NCBI GenBank assembly: GCA_017416485.1
Contig: JAFQCH010000011.1
Location: 1-52,541 of the forward strand
From: Clostridia bacterium
GTDB lineage: Bacteria; Bacillota; Clostridia; Oscillospirales; Acutalibacteraceae
DNA length: 52,541 bases
Direction of reading: 5' to 3'
Part shown: piece by piece, positions 1 to 12,300 of the stretch
Layout: every line of letters starts with the position of its first letter
How positions within the stretch are numbered: position 1 is the first letter of the stretch
Position numbers and translations under genes: made by a program
Notes under the pieces: model-generated
What the model was told of the DNA's origin: nothing
Database searches by the model: none
Seen by the model: the letters and a program-made list of their open reading frames with translations, nothing else

Positions 1-390
1 ATCAATAAATATTTTATATTATCGGTTGCCAGTATATAAATTTACCTTCAAACAACACTTTGTTTGCCATGGTGCTTCGCACTTAAGAAAACCCCCGGCG
101 AGGGTTTTCTTAACAACTTTCCTGCGCTTTCTGACGCATAAGGAATTCCGCTCGTTGCGACGAGCGGCAAGGGCGCTGCCCCTTGACCCCGCAAGTTTTT
201 GAAAAAACTTGACCAAAACTTTTAATAATTGACAATCAACCAAAATTCCTGCAAATCAAACTCCCCGACAAACCGCAATTTACATCACACGCTTCCCCCT
301 TTTTTATACAACATGCAAAACCGCCCCGGTTCCTTTCGGAATCGGGGCGGCTGCGCTATTTAGTTTGCTTGTTCACTTTTCGTAAACGAT
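1..390. other. Non-coding left edge with stacked palindromes
   Basis: No convincing gene. The stretch holds several perfect hairpins: a 12-bp stem at 83-94/102-113, CCGCTCGT/ACGAGCGG around 148-167, and CAAGTTTTT with its complement around 192-212, next to the GC-rich string GGCGCTGCCCCTTGACCCC. A 74-residue frame across it (19-243, minus) is arginine/lysine-rich low-complexity text with no ribosome site and looks like translated repeat DNA. I associate such strings with multi-copy intergenic repeats of gut Clostridia, from memory only. The end next to the giant gene carries that gene's terminator. Confidence 0.6.
317..350 (-). terminator. Rho-independent terminator of the giant gene
   Basis: Arms 321-333 and 338-350 form a 13-bp stem (one G-U pair in one orientation) with a TTTC/GAAA tetraloop. 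Read on the minus strand it is followed by TTTT. It lies 41 nt beyond the stop codon of the giant gene. The T-run is short, so efficiency may be moderate. Confidence 0.75.
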
Positions 391-3300
391 TTAGCTGAAC
401 AGGTTCTTGAACCAGTCGGCGATCTTCTGGAAGAATTCAATGATCTTCTGCCAGAAGGAGATCTGACCATTACCGGCGATACCGGGATTCGGATCCATCG
501 GATCGGGGTTAACGATATCTTCAATTTCATTCTTTTCGACGAAGCCGTTGAGGTCGTTCCAAAGACCGCTGAGGGTATCGTCCTTACTGTTCTTGAACAG
601 ATCGCACAGGAACAGGAAGTTGTCATTGGTGTCATCCAGCCAGTTCAGGGTTTCCTTACCTGCATGGTACAGAGCGTAGAAGATGTAGTAGATGGTATAC
701 AGCATCTTATCAATACCGTCTGCAGTGGATCCCATATCCTTAAGGTTGTCAAGGAGAGCACAGATGAACTTGAATGCGTCTTCATTTACGGAATCCTTCA
801 GCATCAGCTTGATGGCAGTGATGTTGTCGCCAAGCGTTGCGAAGGTGAGAACGAAGCGGAGAAGGACGGTGATCATGTCGCCTCTGTCTGCGGATTCGTC
901 GTTATACTTCATAGTATAAGCGATCTGACCGTTCTTAGACTGGAAGGAAACGATTTCACCATGCGTGAACTCAAGAATTGCATTGTATGCAGGTCTTGCG
1001 ATGCTCATGCCGAGGTCTTCTTCAACACTGCTGAGAGCAAGTTCAAGAATGCCTGCGAAGTCGAGTGTTCCGAGATCCGGGATACCGACAAGTTCATAAG
1101 CATTGACATCACCAAGCAACGGCTGGAGTGCATCCAGAACACCGAATACACCGTGCAGCAGGTTCTTGACTACAGTATCAACACCGTTGGAGTTGATGAA
1201 GTAGATCAATGCGGGCAGGAGTTCAAGCAGTTCCATAGCCGGATCTGCTGCGAAGTCAGAAAGTCTTGCAGCGATCGGTCTGAGGATATTGCCGATCATG
1301 TTTGCGGGATCAGCTTCAGCTGCTGCGTAGTACTCTTCGGGAGTCAGGATACTGTCAGCCGGGCAACCGAGAGCTTCGAGCAGCGGGATCAGAGCGTAGG
1401 CATAACCTTCACCACCAAGAAGGGTGATTGCATCGTAACCTTCGTGGTCATAGAAGAAGGACAGCGGTTCGTTGCACAGCAACCATGCAAGCAACGGAGT
1501 GAGAGGTTCAAGAATGCCGGAAAGAGCATTGATGAAGCTTTCGGTGTCGCCCTTTTCTACGGTGTAAACCGTGTAGCTGGAGCCGTTATACTGAGCAGCT
1601 TCTTCTGCAGTGGAAACAATTCTGATGTTTCCAAGCTGAGTAAGGTCTACACCAAGAAGTTCTTTGACGAGGCCGAGGATGTAACCGTCGGGATCGATAT
1701 CTTTGATGCTGTCAAGCAGGCCGACAAGTGCATCGAGGATGGAGTTGCCGATGTCTGCAGTGTACAGATATTCGTTGAGCAGTTCGTTGAGGAGTTCTTC
1801 AAGGCTGTCGAAGGTCATGCCGTCGATCAGGCTTTCAATACCCAACAAGCGGATCCATGTGTCAACAAATTCATCGAAGTGGGTTACGATGTCGTTTGCC
1901 ATTTCCTTTGTGAAGTACTTACCGTATGCAGTTTCGAACAGGAGCGAGTTCTTAGCAGGAGCGAAGATAAGTCCCGTATCGGCATATTCCCAATACAGCC
2001 AATCGAACTGCTGCATTTCGAACTCTTCAAGATGAAGGACTGCATAGATTGCTTCCCAAGCACCTTCGCCGATCAGTTCATTGATTGCTTCACGGTTGCC
2101 TTCGAAGTTGATTACGTCAACAAGGAGACCAACGATGATTGCAAGCAGGTCTGCACGGTCTTCAGGCACTGCACCGCCGACTTCGTAGTCGGTGCTGGTT
2201 GCCGGGAATACCATTCTGTAGGCGGTGGAGGTGTTAGCGGAAGTGTACTTTTCGATGATACCAAGATAGAAGTCATCGATTTCAACAGGATGTGACTCGT
2301 CATAGACTGCTGCACTGATGTTAAGGCCGGTGAAGTGTTCAATCAGATAGAAGACATCCTGCAGGCTGAAGTTTTCGATGCTGAAGTATTCGTTTTCGAT
2401 ACCAATCAGATCGGCGATCAGACCGTCAACAGAGAGATCCTGACCGATTGCACCAAGCAAGCCGTAGACAGAACCAAGCAGGTTCTTGAGCAGTGCGGAG
2501 ATGGTGCCGGCGTTGATGTTGTACAGCAGGTTCGGGATGATGTTGAGTACTTCGTCGATCGGGTCTGCAATGATTTCGTCGATTCTGTTCATCAGTGCGG
2601 TGAGCAGCTGCGGCAGAACAACAGCGGTGTTGAACTCGCCGTTTACGTCGGAGCTTACAGTGCCCATGTCAACGAAGAGGATTTCGAGTACCGGTACAAG
2701 GCCTGCCATGAAGCCTTCTGCACCGACAAGGCTGATGAGGTCATCCTGACCCTTATCAGCATCCTTGCTGTCGACGAAGAATGCGATTTCGCCGCCGAAC
2801 AGGAGCCAGTCAAGGATTTCGTAGGTGGGTTCGAGCATCATGCAGATAGCATCAACAAAGTCGGTTCTGTCTGCAATTGCATAGGTCTTGACACCGTTTG
2901 CTTCGGTGTAATACAGGTCGTGAGCTCTGTCGGTCTGATAGCTTGCGCTTGCATCGTAATCAGCGTAACGCATCTTCGAGAAGGAAGACAGGTCAACACC
3001 GAGCAGGATGCCGATGAGATCGACAAGAGATTCACCAAGCTGGCCGATGAGGTCTGCAAGCATGACTGCGAGGTCATCCAGCATTGCTGCTGTGTACAGA
3101 TCTTCGTCCGGGTTGAAGAAGCCGAGAATCAGATCGCTGAGAGTCTGCTGATCTTCCGCATCGGAATTGATGATGCCGAATACCATTTCAACGATTGCAT
3201 CGATGTTTTCGAAGATGTATTCAGAGGTTTCTTCGGTCCAGTTGTTGCCGTATTCGAGGTAGTGGATGAAGCGGTCTGCAGGCAGCTTGATATCGCCAAG

Positions 3301-6300
3301 TTCAAACTTGTCGTCTTCGGCAAGGCCGGCATTGAGTTCATCAATGTTTTCTTCGGTTACAACCGTGCCTTCCATGTAGTTCCAGTTGATCATCGAATAG
3401 GTGATGACTGCATCGGATACAAGGTAGTTGACGATTGCTGTGATCATGCCGTCGGTACCGACCATGTCATCGAGCACCTTAGCGTTGTCGCCATACAGCA
3501 GAACTTCAATCAGGAAGCTGAGCAGGATGGTGAGCATATCGCCGGCATCTTCGTCTGCAGAGTAGCTCATTCTGAATGCTTCGAAGTCGCTTACGGTGTC
3601 GTAAGCCTTAATCTGACCAAGGTAGAATCTGTCGATCTTCAGGTAGCCGACAACATCAGTGATTTCAAGACCGGTGAGAGCTTCAACGATATTGAATACT
3701 GCAACAAGGTCAGTATTTTCAAGGTCGATCTCAAGTCCGGTATCATCAAGCAGGCTGCCGATGAGCTTGTTGAGGTCGAGAGTTGCAAGGGTTTCTTCAT
3801 CGATACCGAGTGCGGGACCATTTTCCTGAACCACTGCAAGTGCGTTGTAAACAGATGCAAGGGTGTTCAGAATTGCAACGGACAGACCGTTGGAGTTGAT
3901 GAAGTACAGAAGGTTCGGAAGCAGAGCAACGATATTGTCGATCGGGTCAGCCAACAGTTCGCTGATTCTTGCTGCCAGAGCAGTAAGAAGTGCATGGAGC
4001 GTTGCGGTTGCATCAATGTTGCCCTTGTTGTCGTAAGCGACACGCGGAGCCTTGACGCCGAGTGCTTCAAGAAGAAGTGCAAGACCGTTGGAGTAACCGT
4101 CGGCACCTGCGATAACCAGAAGGTCATCTGCAACGCCGTCGCCGTTTTCATCTGTGTTGTTGTGATGGAAGAAGGAATAGCTTCCGCCGAACAACAGCCA
4201 GCTGAGAACGTTTTCGATCGGTTTGACGATTGCGCACAAGCCGTTGATGAAGTCTGCTTCTGCAAATTCATCACGGATGATGTAGTACTTCGCATCGCCT
4301 TCCGTGTAGTAAAGACCGAATTCATCGGAATCGTCGTACTTTTCGTTTGCTTCATCCTTGGACATGCCGACGAAGTGCATGTTTGCATAGCCGGTAAGGT
4401 CTACGCCGAGCACCATGCCGATGATGTCTACAAGGCTCTTATCAAGGCTTTCAAGCAGGCCGGGGATTGCAGTGGTGATGGATTCAAGGTATTCAGCCTT
4501 ATAGATGGTGAAGTCTTCACCGAGGAGCATACCGATGAGATCAACATCGCCTGCATCTTCGCCGTTGACGAGCTTCATAATGTCAGCAACGATGGAATCG
4601 ATGTTGCTTGCAAGGAACTGTGCTTTCTGCTCAGTCCACATGTTCTGGGTATAAGTGTTGAAGTAGTTGATGTAGCGGTCGGGCAGAAGGATTTCATCAT
4701 AGATGCCGTCCTTCGGCTCGCTGTTATCCACATAACCTGCATCCTTATTTTCGCTGGTGTCATGCATGTAGTTCCAGTTGAAGTCGACATATTCGATATC
4801 GAAGTTGCCGAGGGATTCAACGAGGGCTACGATCATGGCGACCATGCCGTCGGTACCAAGCAGGTTATCGAGTGCCAGTGCGTTGGTATCGTACAGAACA
4901 ACTTCAAGCAGGAAGCTGAGAAGGATGGTGATGAAGTCTGCTCTGTCTTCAACAAGAGTCTGTGCATAGTCACCGGCTTTGCCGTCTGCCTTGCCGAGAA
5001 GCATCTTGAATGCAGGAGCATCACCAACAGAGTCATACTGTTCAACATGGCCCATGTAGAAGTTTCTGATCTTGCTCTGGGTTTCGCCGGTCTTCGGATC
5101 AATATATTCGAAGATATCGGTGATTTCCATACCGAGGAAGTATTCGAGAACTTCAACCAGAGTCAGCAGGTTGGTGTTTTCAATGTCAAGTTTGACATCG
5201 GGTTCACCGTCGCCGTCCTTGTCTTCAAACAGACCGCTGAGCAGTTCGTTGAGGTCAAGATCGACAAGACCGCTGGAGTTGAGCAGGTTGACGATGTTGT
5301 ATGCAGCAGCAAGGAAGTTGATGAGTGCTGCAGACAGACCGTTTGCATTGATGAAGTACAGGAGATTTACGATCAGGGCAAGAGCCTTGTCGATGACTTC
5401 TTCAAGAGATCCGTTGAGAATTTCATCGATGAAGACAACAACAGAGGTGAGGATTGCCTTGAACTTTTCTTCGGTGGTTTCAAGCTCGCTGATATCAGCA
5501 GCCTTCACACCGAGTGCTTCGAGGATGAGTGCAAGACCGTTGGTGTAGCCGTCTGCACCGGCAAGAACGATCATTTCGACCGGTTTGCCTTCCTTGAGCT
5601 GGTTGTAGTAGAAGAATCCGTAAGATTCGCCGAACAGCAGCCATGCAAGCAGGCCTTCAACAGGCTGCAGCACTTCGTACAGGTAGTTAATGAATGCTGC
5701 GCTGTCGCCGTCTTCGAATTCGAAGGGTTCGGTCATCTTATCATAAGCAGCGAGGTCAACGCCGAGGATACCGTCAACAGTGGAGATGAGATCCATGTAG
5801 TCGGACAGGTCGGTCAGCAGGCCAACGAGTGCATCCTTGATGGTGTTGATGTATTCTGCCTTGTAGAGGGTGAAGTCATCACCGAGAAGGTCGCCGATCT
5901 TGTTGATTTCAACACCGGTCATATCAAGAACCATTTCTACGATGCTGATCAAGGAAGTATCAAGCAGTTCAGCAGTGGTTTCGCTCCAGCTGTTGCCGTA
6001 GGTCAGGTAGTTCTTGAATTCGCGGTAGGACTTGTCATCAGCGGGTGTGTAAGTGATGTATTCCTTACCGTCCTTAACGATGGTGCCTTCCGGACCGTTG
6101 AAGTAGTTCCAGTTGAACGTGATGGTGGTGTGGGTGAGATCGCCCAGACCTCTTACCAAATCAACGATACCTGCGATGGAGAAGTCTTCGCTGCCGATGA
6201 GAGCATCGATTGCTTCAGCGTTCTTCGGATAGAGCAGAAGTTCAAGAGCGAAGCTGAGGATGATGGTAACAAGGTCAGCCTGGTCTTCTACAAGTGTCTT

Positions 6301-9300
6301 TGCATAGTCGCCTGCTTCGCCGTCCGGCTTCAGGAGGCTCATCTTGAAGCCCTTGTAGCCTGCTACGGAATCATAAGCAGTGATGTTGCCCATGTAGAAG
6401 TTATCGAGCTTGTAACCGTCAACGATCTTGCCGGTTTCCTTATCAACAACGGACATCCAGGATGTGATTTCAACATCGAGGAAGTATTCAACAACATTGA
6501 ATACCATGAGAAGATCGATTTCTTCAATGTTGATGTAAGGAGCAGTCTTTTCTTCATCTGTGAACAGCAGACCGCTGAGCAGTTCGTTGAGATTGAGATT
6601 GATAACACCGTCAGCGTTGAGTTCCTTAACAAGATCGTATACAGATGCGAGCAGGTTAAGAATTGCTACGGACAGACCGTTTGCGTTGATGAAGTAGATG
6701 AGGTTGGTGAGCAGGTTCAGAACGAAGTCGATTGCCTGTTCAATGTTCATTGCAAGAACTTCTTCAACGAAATCTGCAACTGCGCCGAGGATTGCGGTCA
6801 TCTTTTCTTCGAAGGTGGCCATGTCGTCAACATCGGGAGCGACAATGCCGAGTGCTTCAAGAAGAACGCCGAGACCGTACTTGTAGCCTTCGGAGCCGGG
6901 AAGAACAAGGAGATCTTCTTCGCCGGTTGCGCTGTCGTGGAAGAATGCGTAGCTTCCGCCGAACAGGAGCCATTCAAGCAGACCGGAAATGGGTTCGAGG
7001 ATATCAACCAGACCTGCTACGAATGCATCAGCATCGGAGCCGGAGAAGGTATAATCGGGCATGTTTTCTGCGGTGTAAGCGCCGAGGTCAAGGCCGAGGA
7101 TACCGTCAACGGAGGTAATGATGGTCATGTAATCATCAAGACCTGCAAGAAGATTGATAAGAGCATTCTTGATCATGTTGAGGTTATCAGCAGTGAACAG
7201 GGACAAGCCGCTGCCGCTGAAGGTGGCAATGATGTCGTTGAGCGTTGCGTCTGCAGCAACTTCAGTGCCGGTCATGCCGAGAATCTGAACAAGCAGGTTG
7301 GGAAGCTTAGCCATGAGGGTTTCTGCGGTGGCTTCATCCCAGTTATTCTGATAGGTCAGGTAGTTCTTGAATTCGCGATCGGAAATGTTGATGGACTTGA
7401 TTACTTCCTTGCCGTTGACAACTTCGGTTTCAACTTCGCCGTGCATGTAGTTCCAGTTGTAATACAGGTAATTCGGCGTATTGATACCAAGAGCCTTGAC
7501 AAGAGCAACGATGTCAACCAGCGAGATGCCTTCCAGACCAAGCATGCTGTTGAGAACAGCTGCGTTGTTGGTTGTTTCATCTGCATAGAAGAGAACTTCA
7601 AGTACAAAGCTGAGCAGGATGGTTACAAGGTCAGCCTTGTCTTCAATGAGGTTATCTGCATAGGTGGGAAGGTTACCGTTTTCGTCTTCGGCACCGAAGG
7701 TCATTCTGAATGCCTTATAGCCGGCAACGGAATCATAAGCTTCAATGACACCCATGTAGAAGTTTTCGATCTTGGCTGCACCGACAACTTCGGTAAATTC
7801 GAGGCCGGTGAAGTATTCAACGATTTCGAAGACAACCAACAGGTTGGTGTTTTCGATGCGGAAGTCAGGAGCTTCCTTGGTTTCGTCGGTGAACAGGAGT
7901 CCGCCGAGCAGTTCGTTGAGGTTGAGATCGAGGATGCCTTCGCTGTTCAGCTTTTCAACCAGGGAGTAAGCGGAAGCAAGAAGGTTAAGGAGCATTACGG
8001 AGAGACCGTTTGCATTGATGAAGTACAGCAGTTCGTTTACAAGGTTGAGTACGAAGTCGATGGCTTCGCCAAGCTTCATATTGAATACCTCGTTGATGAA
8101 CTGACCGACATAGGTAAGAACTGCATCGAGTGCTTCCACATTGCTCATACCGTCAACGGACGGAGCCGTTTTGCCGGTAAGAGCTTCGAGGAGAACGCCG
8201 AGACCGTACTTATAACCTTCGGAGCCGGGCAGTACAAGCAGATCGTCTGCAACACCGTCACCGTCTGCATCGGTTTCGTTGTAATGGAAGAATGCGTAGG
8301 AGTCGCCGAACAGCAACCAGCCAAGCAGGCCCGAGATGGGAGTCAGCAGGGTTACGAGGCCATCGATGAAGAGATCGATGTTGTCGCCTTCGTAGCTGAA
8401 TTCAGCCATGGTTGCATAAGCGCCGAGGTCAACACCGAGGATGCCGTCAACAGCAAGGATAAGATCCATGTAATCTTCAAGGTTTGCAAGAAGATCAACA
8501 AGAGCAGTCTTGATGCTGTTGAGGTTGTCTGCGGTGAAGATATCAAGGCCGCCGCCTACAAGCAGAACGATGAGATCGTTGACAGTGGAATCAGCAGTGA
8601 TGCCTTCTGTGCCGGTGAGAGCAAGAATGTCAACAAGAAGAGTGGGCAGGTTCTGCATAAGAGCTTCTGCAGTGTCTTCATCCCAGTTGTTTTCGTAGGT
8701 CAGGTAGTTCTTGAAGCCTTCGGTGGGAAGCTTGATGTCAACCAGCAGATCATCTTCATAGATGGATTCGCCGTCTGCATAATCGCCGATCTTATCGCCG
8801 ACCATGTAGTCCCAGCTGTAAGTCTGGTAGTTGATGTTGACGCCGAGCTTCTTGACAAGCTTAACGATGCCATCAATGGAGATGCCGTCGAGACCAAGCA
8901 TTTCGTCAAGGACTGCAGCGTTGCCCGGGTAGAGCAGAAGTTCAAGAGCGAAGCTGAGGATGATGGTAACAAGGTCAGCCTGGTCTTCTACGTGAGTCTT
9001 CTTGTAATCTGCGATGCCGTCCGGAGTTGCAAGGGTCATTCTGAAGCCCTTGTAGCCGGCTACGGAGTCGTAAGAATTGATTTCGCCCATGTAGAAGTTC
9101 TTGAGCTTGTATTCGGACATCCAGTCAGTAATTTTAAGACCGGTGAAGTATTCAACAACGTTGATGATCATAAGAAGATCGATCTTTTCGATGTCGAATT
9201 CGGGAGCTTTCTTATTTTCATCTGTGAACAGCAGACCGGCAAGCAGTTCGTTCAGATTGAGTTCAAGAAGTTTGCTATCGTTGAGATCTTCAACTGCGTT

Positions 9301-12300
9301 GTATGCACAACCGAGAAGGTTGATAACTGCAACGGAGATACCGTTTGCATTGATGAAGTACAGCAGGTTTGCAACAAGATCAAGAGCGAAGTTAATTGCA
9401 TCTGCAAGCTGCATATTGAGTACATCATCGACAAATTTTGCCACTGCGGAGAGGATCGCATCAAGTTTTTCTGCAGTGGTGGCAAGACCATCCACGTTGG
9501 GAGCATCAACGCCGAGAGCTTCAAGAAGAACGGCAAGGCCGTACTTGTAGCCTTCTGCACCGGCAATTGTGATCAGATCTCTGAGTTCAGGTCTGCCTTC
9601 ATAATATGTCTTGTTGTAATAGAAGAATTCATAGTCGTCGCCGAACAGAATGAAGTCGAGCAGGCCGGAAATCGGAACAAGAAGTTCAACGAGGCCGTCT
9701 ACGAACTGTGCGGAAGCACTTTCATTTTCGTTGAAGACGAACGGTTCAATTTCATCATACAGGCTCAGGTCAACATTGAGGATACCGTCAACCTTGGAGA
9801 TGAGCTTCATGTAGTCATCCAGGTTGCCGAGCAGGTCAACAAGAGCAGTTCTGATGCTGTTGAGGTTTTCTGCTGTGAAGAGTTCGAAGTCACCAAGCAA
9901 GCTTGCGATGGTTCCGTCAAAGTCTTCGCCGCCAAGCAAGGATACGAGCAAGCCGGGCAGTTCAGCCATAAGGCCTTCAGCAGCTTCTTCAGTCCAGTTG
10001 TTTGCATAGGTCAGGTAGTTCTTGAAGCCTTCGGTCGGCAGTTCAATCGAATAGATGTAGCCGTCCATGGTGACCTGCTTACCGCCCATGTAGTTCCACT
10101 TGTAGTATCTGTAGTCTACGGGGATGCCGAGTTTTGCAATCAATGCAACGATGGTTTCAACAGAGAAGTCGTCGCTGTTGATCATGTTGTCAATTGCTGC
10201 GGCATTGACGTCATAAAGCAGTGCTTCAATTACAAAGCTGAGGATGATGGTGATCAGGTCAGCCTTGTCTTCTGCAACACCTGCACCGTAAGTGGTTTCG
10301 CCCTCTGCAAGAGCCATTCTGAATGCAGTGTAGCCTGCAACGGAGTCATAAGCTGTGATGTCGCCGATGTAGAACTTCTGGAGTTTCTTGTTGCCGACAA
10401 TATTTGTGAACTCAAGACCGGTGAAGTATTCAACAATTTCGAAGACCATAAGAAGGTCGATCTTTTCAATTGCGAAGTCCGGAGCTGTCTTGTTTTCATC
10501 CGTGAACAGCACGTCGCCGAGCAGTGCATTAAGATCAAGGTCTACATAGCCTTTCTTGTTGAGGGTGTCTACCAGCGAGTATGCACCTGCAAGCAGGTTG
10601 AGAACTGCAACGGACAGACCGTTTGCATTGATGAAGTACAGGAGTTCTGCAATAAGGTTGAAGATGAAGTCAATTGCATCTTCAAGGTTCATTGCCATAA
10701 CATCCTTCACGAATGCGCCGACATAGGAGAGAACTGCATCAAGTTTTGCAGTGTTGTCTGCAAGACCGTCAACGGTCGGTGCAGTCTTGCCGGTGATGGC
10801 TTCAAGGAGAACGCCGAGACCGTACTTGTAGCCTTCTGCGCCGGGCAGTTCAATGAGGTTATCAGCAACGCCGTCCTTGTTTTCATCGGTATTGCTATGA
10901 TGGAAGAATGCGTAGTTATCGCCGAACAACAGCCAGCCGAGCAGACCCGAAAGAGGAGCAAGCAGGGTTACGAGGCCGTCAACAAACAGGTCGATATCGT
11001 TGCCTGTATATTCGAAGTCAGGCATCGTCTGGTATGCGGCGATGTCAAGACCAAGCAGATCATCCACAGAAGAGATGAGCTGAACGATGTAGGCATCGAG
11101 GCTGCCGAGCAGGTCGGTGAGCATGGTCTTGATGCTGTTCAGGTTGGCTGCGGTGAAGATTTCAAGACCGCTGCCGGTAAGAGAAACGATAAGCTGTTCG
11201 ACAGTGGTTTCTTTGGTGATGCCTTCTTTGCCGAGAAGAGCAAATACATCAACAAGAATGTCTGCCAAGCCAACGAAGAGGGCTTCTGCCGTGTCTTCGT
11301 TCCAATCGTTTTCATAAGTCAGGTAGTTCTTGAATGCGGTGGTGGGAAGCTCGATATCAATCAGCTTGCTGTTTTCATCGAGGATTGCAGTACCGCCCAT
11401 GTAGTTCCAGCTGTAGCCGAGGTAGCCCGGTACACCGAGGGTGGTGAGCATATTCACGATGCCGGCAATGGAGATATCTTCACTGCCGATCATTTCGTCA
11501 AGAACCTTCGGGTTATCGCCATACATGAGAACTTCGAGTGCGAAGCTCAGCAGGATGGTGATGAAGTCTGCTCTGTCTTCAACAGCACCGACACCGTAAT
11601 CGGTGTAAGTATCTGCGAAGGACATTCTGTAAGCATCCCAACCGGCAACAGAATCATACTTGGTGAGCTGGCCGATGTAGAACTTATCAAGCTTGTTCTT
11701 GGTAACAACATCAATGATCTTGAAGTCAACGAAGTATTCAACGATTTCGAAGATCATGACAAGGTCGATCTTTTCAATGTCGATATAGGGAGCAGTCTTG
11801 TTTTCATCCTTGAACAGAAGGTCTGCAAGCAGTTCGTTCAGGTTGAGGGTAAGAAGTCCGCTTTCGTTGAGAGCATTGACAAGTTTGTATGCTGCTGCGA
11901 GCAGGTTGAGCACTGCAACGGAAAGACCGTTTGCATTGATGAAGTAGATGAGGTTCGGGATCAGGCCGAGGATGTAATCCACAGCGCCGACCGTGCCGGT
12001 CTGAGGATCGCTGGCAAGCGGCTTGTTGAGGATGGTGTTGATGAATCCTGCCAGTGCGGTGAGGATTGCACGCATCTTGCCTCTGAAGTCTTCGATGCCA
12101 TCTACATTGGGAGCAGCAATGCCGAGTACTTCAAGAAGAACGCCGAGACCGTACTTGTAGCCTTCTGCACCTGTCAGTTTCAGCAGGTCTTCTTCGCCGG
12201 TTGCATTGTCATGGAAGAATGCGTAGCTGCCGCCGAACAGCAGGAAGCTCAGCAGACCTTCCAGAGGAGCAAGGATGTCAACAAGGCCGTTGATGAAGGA

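Noticed and set aside
19..243. 74-residue minus-strand frame at the left edge
   Set aside because: It runs through palindromic repeat DNA, has no ribosome site, and its text is low-complexity Arg/Lys/Leu.
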